This document shows positions 1-8,600 of a stretch of 64,000 nucleotides of DNA, in pieces. A program made the position numbers and the translations under genes. The notes under the pieces were generated by a model that was not told the DNA's origin, ran no database searches, and was given only the letters and a program-made list of their open reading frames with translations. Within the stretch, counting starts at the first letter, position 1, and every line of letters starts with the position of its first letter. The DNA is from Saccharina japonica (Eukaryota > Sar > Phaeophyceae > Laminariales > Laminariaceae), in contig MEHQ01000198.1 in NCBI GenBank assembly GCA_008828725.1, positions 40,289-104,288 on the forward strand, read 5' to 3'.

Positions 1-66
1 CCGCCCCCCCCCCGCCCCCAGCCTCCTCCAAAGCCCCCCCGGCCTCCCTCCCCCCTCCCGCCACAC
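1..66. other. G/C-homopolymer-rich stretch, probably intron
   Basis: On the minus strand this is an almost pure G-rich run following the PX-domain exon. The reading frame stays open but encodes only Gly/Arg/Trp. It probably begins an intron after a GTGTGG donor near 66, so the rest of the PX domain would lie outside the window. Confidence 0.4.
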
Positions 67-417
67 CCATTGAACAACGCCGCGTGCAATTCCAGGAACT
101 CCGAGAAGCGTTTTTTTAGGTACCACACAAGGGAGGCGTTGGTGGCTACGGCGATGTGATACACCCTGAAGCCTTTTCCGAAGGCGTCCGTCTCCCAGCT
201 CGACCCGCACACGCCGCAGCAGAGCGGGGGGAGGGGCGCCCGTGCGGACGGTACGGCCACTAGGGTGAGCACAGGCGGACAGGAGCAGTGGTGTTGGCGG
301 TGTTGGCGTTGTTGGTGGTGGTGGTGGTGGTGGCGAGGACATCGTTGTCGGCGTGGCTGTCTCTTTGGATTTGTTGCGCTGGAGCACTCATGCTGCTGGT
401 GCTGCTGCTGGTGCTGC

Positions 418-450
<33 letters not shown>

Positions 451-1728
451 TGGTGGTGGTGTCCAACGCCTTCTTCCTTCTCCGTCGAATCTTCGCCCTT
501 TCCAGACATTTTCAGGCCGCCACCGGCGCCACCACCGGGGCCGCCGCCGCCACCACCACTACCCATGTTCTGCGGAGCGCCAGCGGCGGACGCGGCCCAC
601 TGGCTCCTCAGGGAAGGTAGCAACGGAGCCGCTTCATCCGTGACCCACAGCCCCGCCCCCACCCCCGCCCTCGCCTCCACCTCCACCCCCGCCCCCCCCG
701 CTACGCCCGTCCCCTCCCCCGCTAACCTGTCGCCCGCCATCCCGTCGAAATTAGATGGGCTCAGAGTTTTCGGGACACCTTCCCCTCCCGGAAAAGCGAG
801 AAACAGAAAGGCGCCGGGGCGCAAACCCTTGCTGCGAAAGTGTAGCACGATGCTGCACAGCCGTAGCCGAGCCTGGTAGGCGACAGAGGACGAATTTTCC
901 CGGAACATTCTTGAGTCGGCGGCGGCAGCGGTGGCGGCGGTGGCGTTCTCCGCGAGGGCAGGGGCGGTGGCGTTTTTGTCGTGGGTAGCGGTGGCGTTTT
1001 CCACGACGTCGGCGGTAGCGTTTTCCACGGGGGTGAGGGTGGCGTGCACCGTAGGGGCGACGATCGTATTGTCGGTAGGTGTAACGTCGGTCGATGTACT
1101 TTCGGCTGACGTATTGTCGCTTGACGTATTGTCGCTTGACGTATTGTCGTGTGGCGTATTGTCGCTCGACCCATTTTCGAACGACGTATTGTCGACCGAC
1201 GTATTTTCGACCGACAAACTGTCGATTGACTTGTTGTCGACCGGCGTATTGTCGATCAAGGTATTGTTGATCAACGTATTTTCCACCGATGGACTGTTGG
1301 TGGACGTATTTTCCACCGACATACTATCAGTAGGCGTATTGTCGACCGATGTATTGTCGCCCGGCGTATTGTCGACCGACGTACTGTCGGTCGCCCTATT
1401 GCTGGTCGCCGTACTGTCGACCGAGGTACCGTCGACTGACGTATTTTCGACCGACGAACTGTCGACCGACGTATTGTCGACCGACCTAGTGTCGACTGAC
1501 GTATTGTCGACCGACGTACTGTCGACCGACGTGCTGTCGACCGACGTGCTGTCGACCGACGTGCTGTCGGTCGCCGCTCCCGCACCAGTTACTACTGCTG
1601 TCGCTGCCGTCGCGTCGTCGCCCTCAGCCTCTTCTAAAAGAGACGTGACGATTCTGTGCGCTTCTTCCTTGATAGCCGCGGCAGACAGCGTTCGCAGTGC
1701 GTCCGGCCCGAGCCATACATCAATGTGG
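67..1728 (-). CDS. PX-domain protein, large internal exon (partial gene)
   Basis: One minus-strand frame is free of stops from 1728 to the left edge, about 550 codons. The exon seems to begin after a CTGCTGCAG acceptor preceded by a pyrimidine-rich tract. In order it encodes: an acidic segment ([19 protein letters not shown], then [13 protein letters not shown]); a repeat of about 170 residues built on [10 protein letters not shown] (1062-1575), full of N-x-S/T sequons; Ala/Asn/Thr-rich ENATA repeats; a Gly-rich linker; Gln (393-450) and His (315-332) runs; and finally [20 protein letters not shown] followed by [12 protein letters not shown] (about 75-170). This last part matches the core of a PX domain, which binds phosphoinositides on endosomal membranes: an aromatic/basic strand, then R-[FY]-S-[DE]-F-x-x-L-H. 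The exact 3' end (about 67) is uncertain. Upstream exons, the start codon and the end of the PX domain were not found. The PX call is a family inference; the low-complexity parts show no function. Confidence 0.6.
391..461 (-). repeat. CAG/CTG run encoding poly-Gln with His
   Basis: A GCT/CTG trinucleotide run on the plus strand encodes Gln with interspersed His and Lys in the minus-strand PX-protein frame. It is a likely site of length variation. Confidence 0.7.
1062..1575 (-). repeat. 15-bp coding minisatellite ([10 protein letters not shown])
   Basis: About 34 copies of a 15-bp unit (plus strand GTCGACCGACGTATT and variants) lie inside the PX-protein exon. Because the unit is a multiple of three, copy-number change keeps the frame. 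On the coding strand it gives [10 protein letters not shown] and SVENT pentapeptides. The last copies before 1575 are almost identical and the far ones diverged, as in polarised repeat growth. Confidence 0.85.
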
Positions 1729-2114
1729 CTGCAGCAGGGCGGGCGAGCAAGGGCGGGGGCGGGGGCGGGGGCGAGGGCGAGAGCAGGAGGATAAGTGGGG
1801 CGATTTGCGGGTGATATTTCGCGGGTACAAACATACGCCGGTACACGATAGGGGCACCATGTATCACGCGGCTTGCAAACCTATCCCCGGCAAAAAAAAA
1901 GCGGGAGGCCAACTGGGATATTCCAACCAGTAGCAGTGGTATACCTGGTATACTATGCTTACAGCAGTAGCACCGGTACACGTTTGGCTGTTGTTTGTGC
2001 CGCGGTAGAGCTCCAGCTCCCCTGTAAAGGTATACTCGAATTAGATCTACTGACCTACTGATCTAGTGGTACTGTTGTACAGCTCGAGGCCTACTGAACT
2101 ACTACTGTAGACTA

Positions 2115-2212
2115 CTACACGGGGCCATGGTAAATAGGACCAAATATTGTAAGAAAAAATAGTATGGGTTTTTGTCTGTACCGTAGGTTTTATTTACTAT
2201 GGTCCCCCGTAA
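2115..2212. mobile_element. Family A MITE-like element
   Basis: A roughly 98-bp element with inverted ends: GGGGCCATGGTAAATAGGAC on the left, and on the right the reverse form ending ACTATGGTCCCCCGTA. No coding capacity, so non-autonomous. Confidence 0.75.
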
Positions 2213-2429
2213 TACTTGAAACAGCTCTACAACATGTACGGCTTCTGTGTAGATCCCTACTGCTGTAGACGTTCTACTGCTGTTGTACGCAGATCTCCAG
2301 ACCTACCGCAGAGCTCTCGCTCTGCGCAAGACATGCGCAAGACATCTATCTAGAGCAGTAGATCGGCTGTTGAAGGGCCCTACCGGCCTACTGGTTACCG
2401 TCCTAAGGGGCTTTCGTCTACAGCAGTGG

Positions 2430-2605
2430 GGGTTCCCCAACAACGCGGTCTGAGGAAGGCGTTATCCCGATATAAGGCGGTCAAAATCGCTTGGCGCGAC
2501 TGGGGAATTGCACTCATTACCTGGAATGAAAAAGGCGGCTTCCCCCTATAAGGCGGTCATATTGCTCTGGCACACCACCGCCTTACAGGGAGACACCTAC
2601 TACTG
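2430..2605. mobile_element. Family L dispersed element, copy 1
   Basis: About 175 bp including GCGCGACTGGGGAATTGCAC and several AAGGCGGT motifs. A second copy lies in opposite orientation at 38955-39130, with the same blocks in reverse order. Confidence 0.7.
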
Positions 2606-3028
2606 CTGTATTTCCATCCAGAAGCTTTATTGGCTATTGATAGATGGAAGCACGGACGGGCACTTGCACGAGCATAGGACTAAGGAGGCATCCCTCGGGT
2701 GTGATACATATAGACACGCTACGTACAAGCGTGTGCCACTCAACCCCCAGCCCTAATATGTAATGTGGGCGTTCCTTCTAGAGGAGGGAGAGGAAAGCCT
2801 ACAGCTCCCGCTGGTCGCTGTACAACTGCTGTAGTACCTAAACCTGGTCAGTATACGCACGACACGTAGGTCCACACGACTCTATGTTAGTGTGCGAGTA
2901 ATCCTGTTGATATAGACCTGCTTGCTGAGTAAAATGCGAACAAAAACTCAAGCAGCTCAACCTCGAGCGACAGCGTGGCATGCCCTCCGCAGACACAGAC
3001 ACAGACTGGTCTAGCGTCATGCTTCCAC

Positions 3029-3505
3029 TCAATCCTTAGAAGCATGTACTGGTAAGGAGCATGGAGCAAGTGGCATACCTGGTGCATAGAGCCAGGGCTG
3101 GCATTTGTTTCGCTTTGAACTCGCTTCATCGTGCTTAATTATTGCTGACTGTATACGATTCTGTACGTGCAAGCTGAACCACACTGCGAGCAAATACCTG
3201 TCCTCCTCGAAGGTGATCCTCACGCGGCCCAGCCCACAACCCTTGTCACAGTCATCTAGGGTGCATTGATTCCAGTAGAGCAAGGAATCGTCACTCATGT
3301 CGGGCCTGGTGCTGCACAACCTGACTGAAGTCCTGACAGTCCTCTCAACACTATCTATTTGTCGCGAGCGGAGTTCCACTATACGGGGGGAGGCGTTTTT
3401 TTGCCTTTCCGTTACATTTGTTTCTTGTTTTCGAAACGGTTTCTTCGCCGTTTCGACCAAATAAAAACTGCGTTTCGACGTTCCGAGGTGACAGGTGGAC
3501 AACAT
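3029..3505 (-). CDS. Uncharacterised 158-residue ORF
   Basis: An uninterrupted minus-strand frame from an ATG at 3505. The middle part (DDSLLYWNQC, RVRITFEEDRYLLAVWFSLH) has balanced composition and no simple repeats, unlike most frames in this window. I recognise no family, signal peptide or membrane segment. It could be an exon of an unknown gene or chance. No splice sites were established. Confidence 0.18.
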   Translation of the reverse strand: MLSTCHLGTSKRSFYLVETAKKPFRKQETNVTERQKNASPRIVELRSRQIDSVERTVRTSVRLCSTRPDMSDDSLLYWNQCTLDDCDKGCGLGRVRITFEEDRYLLAVWFSLHVQNRIQSAIIKHDEASSKRNKCQPWLYAPGMPLAPCSLPVHASKD

Positions 3506-3879
3506 GTTGTGCAGTGTCGTGCTGCTAAAGCAGTATGCGTGTGCCTCATGGGGTTGTGAGGGAGAAGAATGCCTTGGCGACCTCTCCCGCGTTTCTACCT
3601 CAAGCCCGCTGCAGTGACAACAACAACAGTAGTAGTAGGAACAACTCTTCTTCTAGGAGGATGTACGAGCGTACGAGCAGAACTGCTGCACGTATGTTAC
3701 TGTAGTACCAGGTATACTGTAGTAGTACTCGTAGAGCATCATGCTGCAGGCGTGTCGTACATCGTATAATCATGCAGCTCCGTACATTGCAGTATCGACG
3801 CTTCGAAACCGCCCGAAGACAATAATTTTAATAGTCCACGAGTGCTACGAGTAGCTTGATGTGTACGACGAACAATAAT

Positions 3880-4090
3880 TCGACGCGAGCGAGTTGACGA
3901 GGGAAGGAAAATTGTTGAACTACTACTACTACTGTAGTTCCGCGCATGAAACCAAGGCGTGCACCGTAGTGGAGAGGGAGGGAAAGAAGTGCCCGCTATG
4001 TGACCCCGGATCGGAGATACGACAGCGAGGGAGCTGCATAAGTAAGGCAAACGCACGAACGAGCGTACCAGTATAGATGGGGTGTAAGAA
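3880..4090 (+). mobile_element. SINE1 fragment (body and tail)
   Basis: The stretch around CCGTAGTGGAGAGGGAGGGA and GTGACCCCGGATCGGAGATA matches the body of the tRNA-headed SINE seen at 40029-40310, in the same orientation. The tRNA-like head is missing and a CTACTACTACTACTG insertion interrupts it. Confidence 0.5.
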
Positions 4091-4689
4091 AATGAACAGA
4101 GAATAAGACAAGCAAACGGCGGGGCTGTGTCGTACACTCCATACCAGAATGGTTTCAATAAGGGCTTTCTTCATTCTCCGTTCCACTGCTGTCTATCCTC
4201 GGTCTATCTTTTAGAAGAGCGTCGAAACATGGGGGATACCAAAAAAACGCCAGGGAGCGCACACTCCCCCCACAATACGAGCTCTATACATAGCTATACC
4301 CCCGAGGGGAGAGCAAACTACCGGACCAACACTACAGTAGTACAGTACGAGTAGTTGCCAAGAAAACCCCTACTGGTCTACTGGTAAATTAACCGATTAG
4401 CCTACCCCTTAGTCTCTATACAGGGGAAGCCTTGCGAATTGTGCACGTATTTCATACTAGAGGCTAGAGGCTACTGGATAAACTGTAACCGATTAGCCGA
4501 TTAGACTACCCCGCCCAGAGAGACCCTTATGACACTCACACCCCCTACAAGAGAAACGGTAGGATTTTTGGAAAGCATCGGTTTAGCCATTTCAACACTC
4601 TCCTCCTCTACGAGGACCCACGAGATCTTTGGGAATAATCTATTTAGGTTCAAAGCCGTCAAATGTGACGCTTTGGGTTCCGTGCCCAG
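4091..4689. other. No gene seen
   Basis: AT-balanced sequence with short motifs such as AACCGATTAGCC repeated near 4386 and 4486. Only short unsupported frames. Confidence 0.4.
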
Positions 4690-5172
4690 CTACACAACCA
4701 GCTTAACACATTCAGCGGCAAAATATGATACCAGGAACGTCGTAGCCCAGATTGAAGCCCCACCCTCAATTGCCTGTGTGTAACGGATCACTCTGTATTG
4801 ACTGTTTATGATTGTGACCTCCCGAACTCCATCTGCCGCCCTATCTAGCTTTTCTAGAAAACCGTTGTACTTTCCCCTTGAACGATTGTTGTGCAGAGTA
4901 TTGCCCATGGCTGCGTCTTTAGGCAAACGACCGTTATCGGAGACGAAGATCGCCCGTCCCGCGAGAAGGTTTGGTGTTGCTGGTATTGATGTGCTACACC
5001 GCCAAAAAAGTAGTTGTGCCAGCCCGTGTGTTTCCGCAGCAGCAGCAGCAGCGCGGCTGTTGCGCCGGTGCAAGCCTGTCGAGTACGGCATGCTCGTATG
5101 CAGAAGTGTGCGTGAGGAACGCAACACTTGGGGAGCGAAAGGAAACAAGAACAGTCGTTTAAGCATTCTCAT
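4690..5172 (-). CDS. Uncharacterised 160-residue ORF downstream of PGAM
   Basis: A continuous minus-strand frame from ATG at 5172 to a stop at 4690, about 350 bp downstream of the PGAM stop and on the same strand. The N-terminus (MRMLKRLFLFPFAPQVLRSS) is basic and hydrophobic without acidic residues, which would suit an organelle-targeting peptide. A short Ala run follows, encoded by a GCA/CTG repeat. The C-terminal part (KYNGFLEKLDRAADGVREV, then a hydrophobic segment ending AAECVKLVV) looks protein-like. No known domain was recognised. The frame extends upstream only through a degenerate repeat (5215-5450), so I prefer the ATG at 5172. It could be chance. Confidence 0.3.
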   Translation of the reverse strand: MRMLKRLFLFPFAPQVLRSSRTLLHTSMPYSTGLHRRNSRAAAAAAETHGLAQLLFWRCSTSIPATPNLLAGRAIFVSDNGRLPKDAAMGNTLHNNRSRGKYNGFLEKLDRAADGVREVTIINSQYRVIRYTQAIEGGASIWATTFLVSYFAAECVKLVV

Positions 5173-5214
5173 CTCTCGCGCTGTCACCTCGGGAAACTGA
5201 CCTCCCGAAAATAA

Positions 5215-5450
5215 AAACCAACCAAAAAACAAAACAAAACAAAACCAGACAAAACGAAACGAATCGACCCGCGAACCGAACCGAATCATATCGTATCGAA
5301 CCGTATCGAGGCAAACTGAATCGAAGCGAATAGCAAAGCCCAGCGGCAGTACCGAATCAACCGGAACCAAAGTGCAGCGACCGGACCGGACCGCACCAGA
5401 TCGATCCGACCAGACCCGAATCGGTCTGACCCGAACCGAAACAACAGGCA
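5215..5450. repeat. Degenerate AAAAC / CGAACC low-complexity tract
   Basis: An imperfect (AAAAC)n run grades into CGAACCGAATC-type 5-6 bp repeats. It creates long but meaningless open frames on both strands. Confidence 0.7.
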
Positions 5451-5522
5451 AGCGTGGAAGTCGTCTCCAGCCATCGTGTTTGCCCGTGAAAAAAATGTTG
5501 GGGGAGGTGGAGGTGGCGACAA

Positions 5523-5665
5523 TTACTTGGTCTGCGCCTTTACCGCCTCAATTCGCGCGCGGATTCCCGACACGTCGCCGAGGTAGCGAGCCGAGAGGGG
5601 AGCGATGGCTTCCGGGTGGGCAATGGGCTTGAAGTTCTTGTCCAGCTCGAACACGAGCGGCACGC
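5523..5665 (-). CDS. gpmA: PGAM last exon
   Basis: Acceptor GTGCTGTTTCAG|GCGTG, stop TAA at 5525-5523. Encodes (G)[20 protein letters not shown] through [20 protein letters not shown], the usual C-terminal strand and tail of dPGM. Confidence 0.93.
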
Positions 5666-8600
5666 CTGAAACAGCACAACACACAAAACACGACAGCGTA
5701 CAAAATAAAAAAGAGGAAAAACGGGGGGTGGGTGTTATTACAGTACGCAACAGATGTTAAGAATCTGATAATTAAGAATTTGAGACTTGAGATTTTTTGG
5801 GGGGAAAGAGAATGCGACCTCTTTGTACTGAAAATAGTGTGGAACAAACCCAGTCTTGCATAATAATTCCAGTCTGGCAAAAAATAAGAAATTCTTGACA
5901 TCTGTCGCGTACTGTATACCGAGGAAAGTGTCGAGGCGTTTTTACTACGGCCACGCTGTATGTACGTACGACACTGCACCACTGCGTACCGTGTATACCA
6001 GGTATAACACACACACCCTCGGGACGAACGTATGATATAAGCTGATTTTATCGACAATAGGGAGAGTGTAAACGCCAAGAGATGCGTCAATCGAAATATC
6101 TCGACGATACACGCATACGATTACCAAAGCCACCTTTTCCGCTGTATGAATCCGTGTCCTGTTTGGAGGAAATTAGCTCGGAAATTCAGCCCAGGGAAGT
6201 GCGCTAGCTTGCGTGTTTTACGGTATATATATATAGGCTGGTTCAGGCATATCACCCAAAATTTCGTCAGTCACGAATGCCGTATGCAATAGCAACTCCA
6301 ATGTCACATATTTGGTATCACACTGACCGCCATGAACAGTGGAAGAGGGTGACATCGCCAGGTTTTTGTTCAAAGACCTAGAACTGGCGCTACCGTCGAA
6401 AATGGTGCCCGACCAATCACAGGCCTTCAAAGTGGTCAACAATAGTCAGGCGTTTCCGTAGGAAAACATGTTTCCCCCCCAATTTTTTTTTCTGAACGAG
6501 CCGCTTCCAGGTGGTCCAAGGCATGTTTGTACAAAGTTTCACGCAAATATTCGAAGATCTGACTGCGTATGATCATATTAAGTCATATTTAACGCCCAAA
6601 ATCGATTATATGCTGAAACTAAGTGATTACGAGGCAACGCCTATTTTTGCACTTTTACCGCACAAAAGTCCAAATGTCCACGCCGTTTTTTGGAGATAGA
6701 CCCTGAAATTTGGTACACGTGTTTTATGCGCCCTACCCGAGCCTTTTACGAATGTTTTTTTTTTTTTTTCGTCGGAAATTTCGGATCTCCTAAGACCCAA
6801 ATTTCCCAAAAAAATTACAAAACAAGCCATATCTGACGAAACAAAAAAAAACAAAAAAACCATCCGTTAAAGTCTCGGGTAGGGCGCATAAAACACGTGT
6901 GCCAAATTTCAGGGTCTTATCTCCAAAAAACGGCGTGGACATTCGCCACCGAATGAATGTTGGGTGGTATGCTTGAACCAGCCTGTACACTACGTGCATA
7001 TGGCACTACATTTATCACCCCCCTTTCATGTGCACTACACTAGACTACATAGTGGTGAAAGGGCCTAAGGTTCACCCATTCAGAACTGAAAAAAACAATC
7101 CCACACTAATTTCAAGTAGTAAGTCCCCAAATACGTGGGACCAGTTCTTAGGGGGTTAGGAACTCTCCATCCACGATTTTGGGGACAACTTGCTTGGGTA
7201 AGGTATCAGGTAGTACAAGCGTAGACTTACCGGTGGGGATGTCCAAGCCGGTGATCTCGTCGTCCGAGATCTCGTCGAGGTGTTGGCACAGGCCGCGGAT
7301 GGTGTTGCCGTGCGCCACGATGAGCACGCGCTTGCCGCTCTTGATGGCCGGGACGATCTCCGCCTCCCACTCAATCAGGAAACGGTCCTTCGTCAACTTC
7401 CGACGCGAAATAATGTACGGCAAGGTGAAAGGCAAGGCAAAAGGTAAAAGGCAAGGCAAGGGAAGGCAAGGTAAGGTAAGATAAGGTAACCCGTCTACAC
7501 TCGAAGCCGTTATCATTAGTAAGACCCAACCAAGTACGATACCTGGTACGTTGGTACATGGTACGAATACACCGTTGCAAAACAACAGCACAGGTCGCGT
7601 TATGACACTACTGCGCCATGTAACACTTTCTCCGTCCAAAACGTTACGGCCTAAACACAGCCGGCGGATCATGCATCACGAAACGTGCCCTTTCCGCCTC
7701 CATCCGATCGAAACCCCATACTGTACCTTGAGAGACTCGGCACGGGGCAGGTCTTCCTTGGGGATGCCGGCGTATCGGCGGTCAAGCTCGGGGAGCTGGT
7801 CGCTGCGATTGGGCAAAACAAACAACGAGTAAAAAAACGCAGGTGAGCTCAGCGAAGACATCGGGGGATAGGATATTTGCATCTGCAGAAAAAATAAATC
7901 GGTGAATACCCTGCGGGTAGCTTTGCCTACAGAATAAGCCAACCACTACTGAGAGGTTTGTGACAGCAGTACCAGCACGTAACGTGCTGTCGCGTTCCGC
8001 TGCTGCAACGGTAGCGATGGGTTAAATCAACACACGACACAGTTTTTTGTATATACGTACGAAGTATATATATGTGGGAGGGTGGTGAGCTTTAAGCTTG
8101 ATTCTTATCAATCCGCCGGAAGATAAAAAAAAACAAAGACAAAAAAAAGACGGATGTACCTGTCATCGTCAAGGAAAGGGGGAGGGGTGGTGTAGCTCCT
8201 GCGCCAGATCATGACCTGGTCCATGCCGTGCTTCTCCACGGTCTGCTTCTTGTCCAGTCCCTGCAGACCCAGATCCGATCACACCACAACACGCAGCGGC
8301 CCGGCGAAAAAATGGGAGTGAGTCCATCTACAGTCCACCAAGATTCGTCCAATTACTGCAACACCCAGATGACGCCACAGCACAACGCCACACCACCGAA
8401 CGACACGCAAAGGTGCGACGAAAAACGGCATCCAATCGATCAGCAATCGAACACCAAACAAAAACGAAATCAATCAACAATCGCCACCACCAATATCACC
8501 AAATCATACTCAAAACTGAAAATCAAGACCTAAATCGATCAAACAACCAAAAATCAAGACCCAAATCGATAAAACGAACCATCCCCAGCAACGCGGAGTT

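Larger units (their letters stand above)
1882..3028. other. Intergenic or intronic sequence without a recognisable gene
   Basis: The minus-strand frame of the PX protein closes at 1881. The interval holds one family A element, one family L element and many ACTGCTGTA and TACCTGGTA motifs. No exon was recognised. Confidence 0.5.

Noticed and set aside
265-1794. Plus-strand frames of 204 and 287 codons (the second [14 protein letters not shown])
   Set aside because: They mirror the minus-strand exon. The minus frame is open over the whole interval and ends in a PX motif; the plus frames contain no known domain.
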